The notes: a model not told the origin generated them from the letters alone. A stretch of 64,000 nt of DNA from Flavobacteria bacterium RIFCSPLOWO2_12_FULL_35_11 (GCA_001800975.1 MGWK01000026.1:1-64000); one strand, 5' to 3'; shown: positions 26,527 through 34,828, counted from the stretch's first letter. Numbers and translations: made by a program.

Positions 26527-27024
26527 ATGAAGAAAAACAAATTATTATTTCTGACAACAATTTTAATTTTAGGAATTTATTCTTGCAGCAATGACAAGGA
26601 AAGTGAAATTATATCAAATGATATGATCGTTGGAATATGGAAACCTAGTGTAGAAATCTATTTTATGCCTGACGGAACACAAATTTCGCAAGATTTCAAT
26701 GATTGTGTTAAAACAAATACGCTTAATTTCAAAGGAAATGGAAATTTTGAATCTACAACCTACGATCAAGACACCAATGGTAACTGCGTTGAAACTTCTG
26801 ACCATTCTCAAATTATTGAAGCGCAATGGGAAAAATTAAGAGACATGAAATATAGAATTACGACGAAGACTAAAATTAACAATCAGATACAAACAACTGT
26901 TCTTGAACCCGATGCAATTATTTTTCAAGACATCAATACAATTCGAATTAGTTATGACGAAACTCAGTATTATCAAGGAGTAAAAATTGAAAGAATTTAT
27001 CTTGAATATATAAGAATTGAATAA
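26527..27024 (+). CDS. Lipocalin-like lipoprotein
   Basis: 165 residues from MKKNKLLF; the frame is open to 26449 but this start gives a proper lipoprotein signal (LILGIYSC-SND). The mature part has the order IVGIWKP, LNFKGNGNFEST, EAQWEKL, typical of small Bacteroidetes lipocalin-like proteins. Probably anchored in the envelope. Ligand unknown. First of the run of single genes. Confidence 0.6.
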   Translation: MKKNKLLFLTTILILGIYSCSNDKESEIISNDMIVGIWKPSVEIYFMPDGTQISQDFNDCVKTNTLNFKGNGNFESTTYDQDTNGNCVETSDHSQIIEAQWEKLRDMKYRITTKTKINNQIQTTVLEPDAIIFQDINTIRISYDETQYYQGVKIERIYLEYIRIE

Positions 27025-27069
27025 ATAACAGTTTGTCATCAGAAATAAAAAATAGCTATGCTAGAGCTT

Positions 27070-27594
27070 ATGAAAAAAATTATATTCACCTTACTCATGC
27101 TAACATTCATAAATTGTCAAAAGGAGAATGAAGTCGATGTTATTTCAAGTACCGATATTGATTTGATAACTGGAATAGAAATGACAAATATTTATGGTGT
27201 GAAAGAATACCGTATCGGCAACCCAAATGTGCTAAGCAATGGTCTGCTAATTTATCCAAACCCCATAAAAGGAATTATTGGCATTATGAGTTTAGAAGGG
27301 GTTAAAATTACTGATTTTTGGATTTTAAAAGGGTACCCTAAAAAATTGTTTCAAGACATAGACTTTGATAAAGTGCTGTCTTCTGATCTATATACTGAAA
27401 ATGAGTTGAATAATAAAGCCTTAAAAAGAAAATCAGATTTAGAAAATTATAATATTTATATAAATCTGGAAGATTTTGAAACGGGACATTACAGAGTGTT
27501 TATCAAAGTAGATGGAAAAATAAAATGGGATAATTTTTATATTTTAAACGAAAAGGAATCTCCTCTTGATTTACTGGATAACTTTTGGAAATAA
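27070..27594 (+). CDS. Hypothetical lipoprotein
   Basis: 174 residues from MKKIIFTLLMLTFINC, a lipoprotein signal; an ATG four codons upstream is possible. The body includes GLLIYPNPIKGIIGI and a C-terminal strand-rich part, recalling T9SS C-terminal sorting-domain-like beta folds (YPNP), but it is too degenerate to claim. Preceded by ATAACAGTTTGTCAT and followed by a repeat unit, like the other genes here. Confidence 0.5.
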   Translation: MKKIIFTLLMLTFINCQKENEVDVISSTDIDLITGIEMTNIYGVKEYRIGNPNVLSNGLLIYPNPIKGIIGIMSLEGVKITDFWILKGYPKKLFQDIDFDKVLSSDLYTENELNNKALKRKSDLENYNIYINLEDFETGHYRVFIKVDGKIKWDNFYILNEKESPLDLLDNFWK

Positions 27595-27601
27595 TGTCAA
27601 T

Positions 27602-27710
27602 AACACGCTATAAAATTTTTGCTCAAATCGGATTTAGTACAAACCGACAAACATTCAATAATAATTTTGCTACGGCGGAAAAATCTCCGATTTTTTAAGA
27701 CGCACAAATC
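27602..27710 (+). repeat. Cassette-type repeat unit 1
   Basis: 109 bp, starting AACACGCTATAAAATTT and ending CGCACAAATC, located 7 bp after a stop codon. Internal hairpins: TCGG-A-TTT / AAACCGA (27628-27647, with one bulged A) and CGGCGG..TCTCCG. Closely matches units at 30204 and 33415. Confidence 0.8.
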
Positions 27711-27886
27711 ATGATACAAAACCAATAATACTCAGAACTATATTTCATAAAAAATGATTTTGAATTTGGAAACATTAAAGATAATAAAAGATATATAAAA
27801 TTAAATTGGAGTCCAGATACCAAATTAAAAACGGGGCGAAACCGAAAAACCAAAGAATTCGGCACTAAATAAAAGCTATTAAAAAG

Positions 27887-28477
27887 ATGAATTCAAATTT
27901 TTTTGACTCAAACAATTACTTTATTGATGAGAAAGTTAATTTTTTTAAATTTGAGAATTGTTACAAAGTATTTAATGATAAAGGAAATGAGATTGGTTCC
28001 ATAAACCAAAAAATCTCCATAGGACAAAAGCTACTCAGATTGCTATTGAACAAAAACATGTTGCCTTTTCAACTTGAGATAAAAGATTCAAAAGGAATTT
28101 TACAAACATCAATATCCAGAGGCTGGACTTTTTTTATGTCAACAATTATAATTGATGATTCCAAAGGCAATAATATTGGTTCCATAAAACAAAAATTTAA
28201 ATTATTTAAGCCAACTTTTAATATTTATAATAAATCCGGGCAACTTGTTGCTGTTATTACTGGAGACTGGAAAGCTTGGGACTTTCAAATAAAGGATTCT
28301 TATGATAGACAAATTGGAACAATAAGTAAAAAATGGAATGGGGCAATGAAAGAAATTTTTACCTCAGCAGACAAATACAATGTGGATTTAAATTCTAATT
28401 ATACAGATGTATCCAATAAAATGACAATTCTATCAAGTGCAATAACAATTGATATGGTTTTAAAAGAAAGTAAATAA
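27887..28477 (+). CDS. LURP-one / scramblase-like protein
   Basis: 196 residues. Three similar strand blocks repeat (GNEIGSINQKI, GNNIGSIKQKF, DRQIGTISKKW), alternating with SRGWTFF and TGDWKAWDFQIKD. This is the tubby/LURP-one-related fold common in bacteria (PF04525 or scramblase type). Membrane association is likely from the family, the function is unknown. Ends 15 bp before a truncated repeat unit. Confidence 0.65.
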   Translation: MNSNFFDSNNYFIDEKVNFFKFENCYKVFNDKGNEIGSINQKISIGQKLLRLLLNKNMLPFQLEIKDSKGILQTSISRGWTFFMSTIIIDDSKGNNIGSIKQKFKLFKPTFNIYNKSGQLVAVITGDWKAWDFQIKDSYDRQIGTISKKWNGAMKEIFTSADKYNVDLNSNYTDVSNKMTILSSAITIDMVLKESK

Positions 28478-28492
28478 TTTAGCAAATAAAAC

Positions 28493-28532
28493 CAGCACCG
28501 CATATCATTTATGCTCAAATCGGATTTAGTTA
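28493..28532 (+). repeat. Cassette-type repeat unit 2 (truncated)
   Basis: About 40 bp matching the first third of the repeat (CATTTATGCTCAAATCGG, then ATTTAGT). The remainder is missing; TTTAACAAACGACTTGCACA follows, similar to other cassette starts. Confidence 0.65.
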
Positions 28533-28630
28533 ATACCTAAAAGCATTTAACAAACGACTTGCACACCCCAAATATCATATGCAAAACCGCAATATACAAC
28601 TTTAAGAATTCAACAATAAAAATTGAGAAA

Positions 28631-29602
28631 ATGAAAAAAATATTATTAATTATAATTACTATCTGTCTATATTACACTGGGATATCTCAAGAAATTGAAA
28701 AACCAAACACAAAAATACTTTTAAAAGAATTGGCTGAAAATGGATGTAAATGTATCGACTCCATACAAGTATATAATAAATCCAAAATACAAGTTTCAAA
28801 AGAAATTAATAAGTGTATAAATGAACAAACTGTTACCTATCAACTGGGTTCTAAATTAATGAAAATTGATTCTGCGAAAGCGTCCGCTGAAATAAAAGAT
28901 GGAAAAAAACAGGTTAATATTTCAATAAATACGAATGAAAAATCAGAGGAATATAAAAAGTATTATTATGAGATGGAGGCATTTTTGATGGAAAACTGTA
29001 TTTTTCTAAATGAAAAAATAAAAAATAACGAAGAGCAAAGCAATAAATCATTTTCTAAAAATCAAAAAGCAATTGACTTATATTCACAAGGAATTGATGA
29101 ATCAAAAAAAGAGAATTTTAAAAAAGCCATTGAATATTTTGAAAAAGCCTTAAAGATAGATCCTGAATTTGCATTTGCCTGGGATAATTTAGGCGTAAGT
29201 TATAGAGAATTAAATAATTATGATAAAGCATTAGAATCATACGAGAAATCTTTAGAAATTGATCCAAAAGGAATTACGCCATTACAAAATATTGCAGTTG
29301 TTTATCAATATAAAAAAGAATATCAGAAAGCTATTGAAACTTATAAGAAATTAGCTGAAATAGATATTAACAACCCCGAAATTTACTATGGAATAGGCCA
29401 GATATATTCTTTATATTTAAATGATTACGAAAAAGGACTTGATAATATGTGTAAAGCATACAATATGTATATCAAACAAAAATCACCCTATAGAACTGAT
29501 GCAGAAAAAGTCATTAACCTAATTTATTCTGAAATGAAAAAACTAGGCAAAGAAGATACTTTTAATGAGATTTTAAAATCAAATAATATAACACAAAGTT
29601 AA
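28631..29602 (+). CDS. Secreted TPR protein
   Basis: 323 residues from MKKILLIIITICLYYTG, a signal peptide; the frame is open to 28559 but that extra stretch lacks a signal. After a Cys-bearing N-terminal region (CKCIDSIQ), residues about 155-290 hold four TPR units (KAIEYFEKALKIDP, KALESYEKSLEIDP, KAIETYKKLAEIDI, KGLDNMCKAYNMY). Periplasmic protein-protein interaction role inferred. Confidence 0.7.
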   Translation: MKKILLIIITICLYYTGISQEIEKPNTKILLKELAENGCKCIDSIQVYNKSKIQVSKEINKCINEQTVTYQLGSKLMKIDSAKASAEIKDGKKQVNISINTNEKSEEYKKYYYEMEAFLMENCIFLNEKIKNNEEQSNKSFSKNQKAIDLYSQGIDESKKENFKKAIEYFEKALKIDPEFAFAWDNLGVSYRELNNYDKALESYEKSLEIDPKGITPLQNIAVVYQYKKEYQKAIETYKKLAEIDINNPEIYYGIGQIYSLYLNDYEKGLDNMCKAYNMYIKQKSPYRTDAEKVINLIYSEMKKLGKEDTFNEILKSNNITQS

Positions 29603-29648
29603 AAATGCTATACCCAAAAAAAGTTAAATTTAATTGGACATAACAAGG

Positions 29649-30204
29649 TGGCAAACATTAGAAAACAAGAACGGAATAACATCATAAATAATGAGATACA
29701 TTAAAGTCATACTTGTTTGGATCGCAATATCAATACCTTTTGGATTTTTTTTTAAAAACATCTTAGAAACAAATCAAAATGGAGTTTTTGCAGTTTTTAT
29801 GAGTATCGGTTTATTAATCGGTTCTGTAAAGGCTTTCCTAATTTATTTTGCATCAATCAGTAAGTCTTCAATTTTTACAGATGCGAAAGAAATATTTAAT
29901 GGAAAAATAAATTTAAACGGAGAAACAGAACTGATTATAAAAGGCAGAAAAATAATTTTAGATTATAAATTAGAAAATAACGGAAGAGGAGTCGCTGAAT
30001 TTATTATTGCTAAAGTTGATTTGACTAATATTGATACTGGAATAAAGACCAAGCTCAAGCAAAAATTTGACATTATCGAATTAAACGGCAGAACATATGC
30101 AGTTGTTTATTGTTCGTGGGGATATAAAGGAGAGAAATTTAAGGAAAGAATTGAAATGAAATTACAGCAGATAGATGATTTTATAAAAGAAAAAATGTTT
30201 GCCA
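29649..30204. repeat. Gene-specific inverted repeat around the 29691 gene
   Basis: TGGCAAACAT (29649-29658), 32 bp before the gene, is the exact reverse complement of ATGTTTGCCA (30195-30204), which is inside the last codons and leads straight into repeat unit 3. The sequence differs from that around the 32597 gene, so it belongs to the cassette rather than to the repeat. Confidence 0.65.
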
Positions 30205-30215
30205 ACACAATATAA
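29691..30215 (+). CDS. Hypothetical membrane protein
   Basis: 174 residues. Two N-terminal membrane helices (VILVWIAISIPFGFFF and FAVFMSIGLLIGSVKAFLIYF) and a soluble C-terminal part with beta strands (TELIIKGRKIILDYKL, VVYCSWGYKGEKF). No family recognised. The last codons and stop are part of the flanking repeat. Confidence 0.55.
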   Translation: MRYIKVILVWIAISIPFGFFFKNILETNQNGVFAVFMSIGLLIGSVKAFLIYFASISKSSIFTDAKEIFNGKINLNGETELIIKGRKIILDYKLENNGRGVAEFIIAKVDLTNIDTGIKTKLKQKFDIIELNGRTYAVVYCSWGYKGEKFKERIEMKLQQIDDFIKEKMFANTI

Positions 30216-30310
30216 AATTTATGCCCAAATCGGATTTAGTGCAAACCGACAATCATTCAATAAAAATATGTCAACGGCGGAAAATCACCGATGTTGATAT
30301 AGCACAATTT
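30204..30310 (+). repeat. Cassette-type repeat unit 3
   Basis: About 107 bp matching unit 1: AACACAATATAAAATTTATG, the bulged hairpin at 30230-30249, CATTCAATAA, CGGCGGAAAATCACCG, AGCACAA. It starts inside the stop region of the preceding gene. Confidence 0.8.
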
Positions 30311-30507
30311 ATAAGATAACACCATTATGGACAAGTAAAAAAAAACCTTGCGACCCCATAAAAAAATCCGGTTAAATGAAACAATAAGCAACATCAATTT
30401 TAACAATTTACAGCAACCTGAAACTAGCACAGGGAACTTAAAATCAGCATCAAAAACAAAGCGGAAACCGAAAAGCTGTACGAGTAGGTATTAATAAAAA
30501 AAAAAAT

Positions 30508-30960
30508 ATGGAGAATTTTGACAACAACGTGCAAGGTGAGCACACATTTATTAACAGCACCGAAATCACCAATTATTTAATGGAAACCTCAAAATGGGGA
30601 AAATTTTTAGCCATTGCCGGCTATGTCAGCATCGGAATACTTTTCCTGATAGCAATTTTTATGATGATTGGATTGTCAGGTATGAGTGAACTTACAGGTA
30701 CAGAATTTCCTATGGGTGCTATTGGATTCATTTATATCCTTATGGCTGCGCTGTATTATTTCCCGGTTACTTATTTGTATATGTATTCCGTGCAGATTAA
30801 AAAAGGGCTGAAATCAAATGATATCACCACCATCACTGCCGGTTTTCAAAATCTTAAATCCCTGTTTAAGTTTATGGCCATAGTGACCATTGTGATCTTA
30901 TCAATTTATGGGCTCATTTTAATTGTGGCAGTGCCAACGATATTATTTTTAAAACCTTAA
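30508..30960 (+). CDS. Hypothetical membrane protein (DUF5362-like)
   Basis: 150 residues with four hydrophobic segments (FLAIAGYVSIGILFLIAIF, GFIYILMAALYYFPVTYLY, LFKFMAIVTIVILSIYG, LIVAVPTILF) and a short N-terminal tail with NYLMETSKWGKF. The pattern of an amphipathic start followed by SKWGKFLAI is seen in DUF5362-type proteins. Function unknown. Confidence 0.6.
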   Translation: MENFDNNVQGEHTFINSTEITNYLMETSKWGKFLAIAGYVSIGILFLIAIFMMIGLSGMSELTGTEFPMGAIGFIYILMAALYYFPVTYLYMYSVQIKKGLKSNDITTITAGFQNLKSLFKFMAIVTIVILSIYGLILIVAVPTILFLKP

Positions 30961-31087
30961 GGATAAGCCGGTGATAAAGAAGCGGAGGCAGTTTATTGCT
31001 GATTCCTGTGTGGCGAAGGTTTTTAAGCTGAGGGCAGGCCAGGAGCTAAGGATTTGGAACCAATAGGGAGATTGTTGTTAAATTTTA

Positions 31088-31190
31088 AAAAAGTTGGGCA
31101 ACTAATTTAAAAAGTTGGGCAACTTATTTCAAAAGTCGGGCAACTTATTTTAAAAGTTGGGCAACTTATTTTTTAAGTTGGGCAATTTTT
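31088..31190. repeat. Five tandem 21-bp repeats
   Basis: The core AAGTTGGGCAACTTATTT (with small changes) starts a unit at 31093, 31114, 31135, 31156 and 31177, exactly every 21 bp. It lies between two convergent genes, just past the HU terminator. Confidence 0.85.
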
Positions 31191-31206
31191 GCCTAAAAAA
31201 CAAGGC

Positions 31207-31243
31207 ACAAAAAAAAAGAAGGTAAGCGAACTTACCTTCTTTT
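31207..31243 (-). terminator. Terminator of the HU-like gene (bidirectional shape)
   Basis: 13-bp stem AAAAGAAGGTAAG / CTTACCTTCTTTT (31214-31226, 31231-31243), 18 bp past the HU stop. On the minus strand a T-run follows. Confidence 0.8.
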
Positions 31244-31260
31244 GCATTTAAAAAAATGAA

Positions 31261-31641
31261 TTACTGCACTTTTTCGAACTTTACAGAGGCCAGTAAATTT
31301 CTAAATTCACGGGCAGGCCTGAACCTTATGTTTAACTTTTTAATTTTTTTTGTATTAAACTCTTCTTCTGTCGCTACGCCATCACCAGACAGGGTAGTTC
31401 TGAAAGTGCCGAAATCGCCCAGTTTAATTATTTTACCATTCACGATTTCGTCGGGAATAATTTGCAGCAATCCTTCAAGCACTGCCATCGTGTCCATCAT
31501 ACTTACGGTACTTTCGCGACTGATGCGTTTTGCAAAATCTCTCAGGTTCAATTCTTCCTGAGACTGTTTAACGGGATATAATTTATTTGGCGCAGTCAAA
31601 TCCGTTGGATTGATACGCTCTTTCAATGAATATTTAATCAT
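31261..31641 (-). CDS. HU-family DNA-binding protein (HU-HIG type)
   Basis: 126 residues, with the HU core: LRDFAKRISRESTVSMMDTMAVLEGL (helices), GKIIKLGDFGTFRTTLSGDG (beta arm) and IRFRPAREFRNLL. It has the N-terminal extension usual in Bacteroidetes HU-like paralogues. Binds DNA without strong sequence preference and bends it; a chromosome-organising role is likely. Confidence 0.85.
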   Translation of the reverse strand: MIKYSLKERINPTDLTAPNKLYPVKQSQEELNLRDFAKRISRESTVSMMDTMAVLEGLLQIIPDEIVNGKIIKLGDFGTFRTTLSGDGVATEEEFNTKKIKKLNIRFRPAREFRNLLASVKFEKVQ

Positions 31642-31825
31642 TTGATGTATTTGTATTAAAATTTAAGAATTTTGAAAGGCATATAGTTGCCTTTTCGTCG
31701 ACTCGCTTTTGAATACACCTTTAACGTATAAACGAAACAACCGCGATTTGATTGATTCGCATACCAATTTATTAAAAAAAAGTATGGGTGTTTGCAGGTT
31801 TTATCAGGTCTTCATAGCTTACCGT

Positions 31826-31857
31826 GCACCTCATTTAGGAGGTGCTAAATTTTTTTG
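31826..31857 (+). terminator. Terminator of an unknown small transcript
   Basis: GCACCTC / GAGGTGC (31826-31832, 31839-31845) followed by TAAATTTTTTTG. No plus-strand gene lies upstream, only the start of the divergent HU gene, so it may end a small RNA. Confidence 0.55.
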
Positions 31858-31868
31858 TTAAAATTTTA

Positions 31869-31978
31869 GGTAGGCTAAAAGAAGTAGTGTAGATTTGCAT
31901 TATGATAAAAATCTGACGCTTCTTTTAGCGTTACCACATTTAAAAGTCTTAAAGTTGTCGCTTTAGGACTTTTTTTTG
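31869..31978 (+). ncRNA. Candidate structured small RNA with its own terminator
   Basis: A long stem (31869-31884 with 31919-31935; GCTAAAAGAAG pairs with CTTCTTTTAGC) encloses a nested hairpin (AGATTT / AAATCT). A second hairpin, AAAAGTCTTAAAG / CTTTAGGACTTTT, then runs into seven T. There is no ORF. TAGATTTG at 31889-31896 matches the TAnnTTTG promoter element, so transcription might instead start inside. Family not recognised. Confidence 0.4.
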
Positions 31979-32542
31979 TCTTACAAAGATAAGTGTTTAA
32001 TAAACTGCTCTATAATTTACTTATTAACACGTTATCAATATAAAATATAAATTGTTAATGCCTTTAACTATTTTAACACTAAAAAAAATGCAATTCTGTT
32101 AAATTTTTGAGACATTAGCAATTCATTCTTCAAAGATAAAAAGAATAATTGGTAAAAAAAACTGTCCAAGAAATCATGCTGAAAATTAATTTATTTAAAA
32201 ATACCTACACCTTTTAAATTCCTTTTGAATTTAACCCTTCAAGGCAGTTTTTAGGATGTTTGTGATTAAAAGTAACTCCACTAAAAGAACACAAAAATAC
32301 CACTACAGACAGCCTGAAATGTTAAAATAGGGATGAAACAGGCTTTTCCTCTTGAAATTAGTATAAATAAACTTTTCTGTGTTTTTTAATCCTAAAAAAA
32401 AACTATATTTGAGCATAATACTTGTGAAAAATTGCTAAATATTCCCAGTACTTAAATTTTATAAAATGGATAAGTTTATTCAATAAACTTTTATGCAAGC
32501 ATATTTTTTTGGGGTAATGGTAAAAAAGTAATGATATAACGA

Positions 32543-33417
32543 GTTGTAAGCAATTTGAGAAACTATGACAGAAAAAATTAAAGAATAAATAATCCTTTGA
32601 CAATAATAGCAATTTTTGCTGCTTTGGCAGAGGTAAATGCTACAATTGCAATTGGTCTTGTAGACCCAAGCTTACATAGTATTTTTATTTGGTTTGTAAT
32701 GGGATTTCCTACTGTGTTAGTAATTCTTTTTTTCCTAACATTAAATTACAACACGAAAGTTATGTATTCCCCAAGTGATTTTAAAGATGATAAAACATTT
32801 GTCCAATCCCTATATGGAAAAATAAATTCTGAAGAAAAAGACATGGATGGAATATTAGAAAAAATAGGAGATTTAGAGAAAAGAATAAACGAAACAATTG
32901 AGAAACAATTAGGAGAACTTAATATAGGTAACCCAAAATTAGAGGAGGAAATTAAGAAAATTAAAGACCAACTTAAAGATTCTACTGACGAAAATATTAG
33001 AGAATTTATATCTGAATTTAAAATAGATATTAATCTAAAAGATAAATTAATTGAGTATAGAAACTTTCCTGCCTATTTTTTAATTATTGATTCAGTTTTA
33101 GCCAGTAATGCAACGAACATTAATGATTTAGAAAAACAATCTAAAAGAAATTATTTAGCTCAAGGATGGGAACAAGCAATGGATAGTTTATTCAGAAATG
33201 ATATTCTTATTGGAGATTCTGAAAATTTTGAAGTAAATCCCGAATTCAAAAAAGACCTAATTAAATGGAGAAAAATGAATATAAAACATTTATTTATAAT
33301 CAGAAAAATGATTAAAGATGAAGAATCTAAAGAGAATTCAGAATTCTCTCCAGAACAATTACTTGGAAGAACTAGAAGAATTGCTCAAAGAATTAAGTTG
33401 TAAAAACTGCTTACAAC
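32543..33417. repeat. Gene-specific inverted repeat around the 32597 gene
   Basis: GTTGTAAGCA (32543-32552) and TGCTTACAAC (33408-33417) are perfect reverse complements that bracket this single gene. With one gap base each side the match extends further (GNGTTGTAAGCANTT). The right arm runs directly into repeat unit 4. Confidence 0.7.
32597..33403 (+). CDS. Membrane-anchored coiled-coil protein, N-terminus probably frameshifted
   Basis: 268 residues from a TTG start. Two membrane segments (IIAIFAALAEVNATIAIGL and IFIWFVMGFPTVLVILFFL), then a coiled coil (about 85-150, DLEKRINETIEKQLGEL...) and a helical C-terminal domain. An ATG at 32565 opens MTEKIKE then meets TAA; after removing 5 nt (32586-32590) it would join in frame to NPLTIIAIF. 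The real start has thus probably been broken by a 5-nt insertion, and the gene may be weakly expressed or dead. Function unknown. Confidence 0.55.
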   Translation: MTIIAIFAALAEVNATIAIGLVDPSLHSIFIWFVMGFPTVLVILFFLTLNYNTKVMYSPSDFKDDKTFVQSLYGKINSEEKDMDGILEKIGDLEKRINETIEKQLGELNIGNPKLEEEIKKIKDQLKDSTDENIREFISEFKIDINLKDKLIEYRNFPAYFLIIDSVLASNATNINDLEKQSKRNYLAQGWEQAMDSLFRNDILIGDSENFEVNPEFKKDLIKWRKMNIKHLFIIRKMIKDEESKENSEFSPEQLLGRTRRIAQRIKL

Positions 33418-33522
33418 ACCGTATATAATTTATGCTCAAATTGTAACTAGTACAAACCGACAAACATTCAATAATAATATTGCTTCGGCGGAAAAATCTC
33501 CGATTTTTAAGTCGCACAAATC
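33415..33522 (+). repeat. Cassette-type repeat unit 4
   Basis: 108 bp nearly identical to unit 1 in its second half (ACAAACCGACAAACATTCAA, CGGCGGAAAAATCTCCG, GTCGCACAAATC). The first hairpin has changed in sequence (TTGTA-ACTAG-TACAA) but can still pair. Confidence 0.8.
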
Positions 33523-33593
33523 TTATAAAAACACGCTCTTAATCAAGCTTTCAAAATAGCTTACAATTTTTTAGAACATTTTTAAAAATAAAG

Positions 33594-33626
33594 GAAATGC
33601 CATTCGCAAGAGTGGCATTTCTTTTA
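33594..33626 (+). terminator. Rho-independent terminator
   Basis: GAAATGCCA / TGGCATTTC (33594-33602, 33613-33621) followed by TTTTA. Confidence 0.7.
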
Positions 33627-33791
33627 TTGAATTAACTTATTAATAATAATGAACAGTGACTCATATGCCGTTGCGTCAAAAGCAACATTCAAATAGATTT
33701 GTATAATCCTTTATATAAATATTTAAATTTGTTAAGAAACGAGAAAATAAATGGTAATTTCATAAAAATTTTTAATTAATATAAAAACAAA

Positions 33792-34556
33792 ATGGCTAGA
33801 GAAAATTGGACAAGAGAACAAACCATAGTAGCATTAAATCTTTATTGCAAAATTCCATTTAATAGAGTTAGTTCAAATCATCCAGATATTATTAGAACTG
33901 CAAAAATTATTGGGAGAAGCCCAAATTCTGTAAAAATGAAAATAGGAAATTTTGGAAGTTTCGACCCAGAATTAAAGAAGAGAGGAATTGTAGGATTGGC
34001 AAATGCAAGTAAATTAGATGAAATTGTATGGAATGAATTCAACAATAATTGGGAAAACCTCGCTTATGAAAGTGAAGTGTTAATTTCTTATTTTGCTAAT
34101 GAACCAATAGAGAAAACATCCAAAATAAATATTGATGATTTGCCATTGGGAAGAGAAAGAGAAACAATAATAAAAGCAAGAGTTAATCAAAGTTTTTTTC
34201 GTTCAACAATATTATCATCTTATAATCTAAAGTGTTGCATAACGGGTTTATCCATTCCTGATTTTTTAGTAGCAAGCCATATTATTCCGTGGGCAAAAGA
34301 TGATAAAATTAGGTTGAATCCTCATAATGGTCTGTGTTTAAATTCAATTCATGACAAGGCATTTGACAAAGGTTTTATAACAATTACCCCTGATTATAAA
34401 ATTAAAGTTTCCAAATATTTAAATGAATATAAAAAAGAAGATGCCGTAACTGATTTCTTTTTGAATTATGAAAACCAACCAATCATTTTACCAGATAAAT
34501 TTCTTCCATCAAAAGAATTTTTAGAATATCATCATCAAAATGTTTTTAAGCTATGA
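33792..34556 (+). CDS. HNH endonuclease, restriction type
   Basis: 254 residues. The N-terminal part (WTREQTIVALNLYCKIPF ... NSVKMKIGNF) is a helical module common in HNH restriction-like proteins. The HNH_2 nuclease (about 145-205) has SHIIPWA (H163), NPHNGLCLNSIHDKAFD and lacks a full CxxC zinc cage. Predicted DNA cleavage. It overlaps the next start by 4 bp (ATGA) and heads a four-gene restriction-like cluster. Confidence 0.8.
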   Translation: MARENWTREQTIVALNLYCKIPFNRVSSNHPDIIRTAKIIGRSPNSVKMKIGNFGSFDPELKKRGIVGLANASKLDEIVWNEFNNNWENLAYESEVLISYFANEPIEKTSKINIDDLPLGRERETIIKARVNQSFFRSTILSSYNLKCCITGLSIPDFLVASHIIPWAKDDKIRLNPHNGLCLNSIHDKAFDKGFITITPDYKIKVSKYLNEYKKEDAVTDFFLNYENQPIILPDKFLPSKEFLEYHHQNVFKL

Positions 34557-34813
34557 ATAAATTTTCTCAAATCGAAGTTTTTTATTTACGGTCTTCAAGA
34601 ACCATTGAAACTATTTTATTGGAAAGTTCAAGTAAAAAAAGAATCGTTTACGTCTATAATTACGAAGGATGGCATTTTCGTGTTTTTAACAATATTATGG
34701 AAGTTATAAATTTTTTTGACGATAAATTTGAACCCGAAATTAGTTTTGAAGATGAGGAAGAACTTGATAAGTATTTGCAAAACTATGATTTGAATAATCA
34801 ACAAATTTGGTAG
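34553..34813 (+). CDS. Small acidic protein in a restriction cluster
   Basis: 86 residues, strand-rich N-terminal half and very acidic C-terminal half (FEPEISFEDEEELDKYLQ). No family recognised. The 4-bp overlap with the HNH gene and a 15-bp gap to the HpaII-like gene make it part of the operon. The acidic tail could mimic DNA, but this is speculation. Confidence 0.55.
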   Translation: MNKFSQIEVFYLRSSRTIETILLESSSKKRIVYVYNYEGWHFRVFNNIMEVINFFDDKFEPEISFEDEEELDKYLQNYDLNNQQIW

Positions 34814-34828
34814 AATAATCATTAACCG

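Larger units (their letters stand above)
31642..32564. other. Non-coding region with structured RNA signals
   Basis: 900 bp with no gene. It contains two plus-strand terminator hairpins and a long hairpin (listed separately), then AT-rich DNA and the shared motif TAAATAAACTTTTC / TATATTTGA / GAAAAATTGCT at 32358-32435, and finally the start of the next cassette (32543). Confidence 0.4.

Noticed and set aside
27070-27594. T9SS sorting domain suggested by YPNP
   Set aside because: The motif lies in the middle of a small lipoprotein and the rest of the signature is absent.
31088-31190. CRISPR array
   Set aside because: The units are directly adjacent with no unique spacers and there are no cas genes.
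31780-31857. Signal-recognition-particle RNA suggested by TCAGGTC..AGC
   Set aside because: The conserved GGAAGCAGC loop region of bacterial SRP RNA is missing, so only the terminator is reported.
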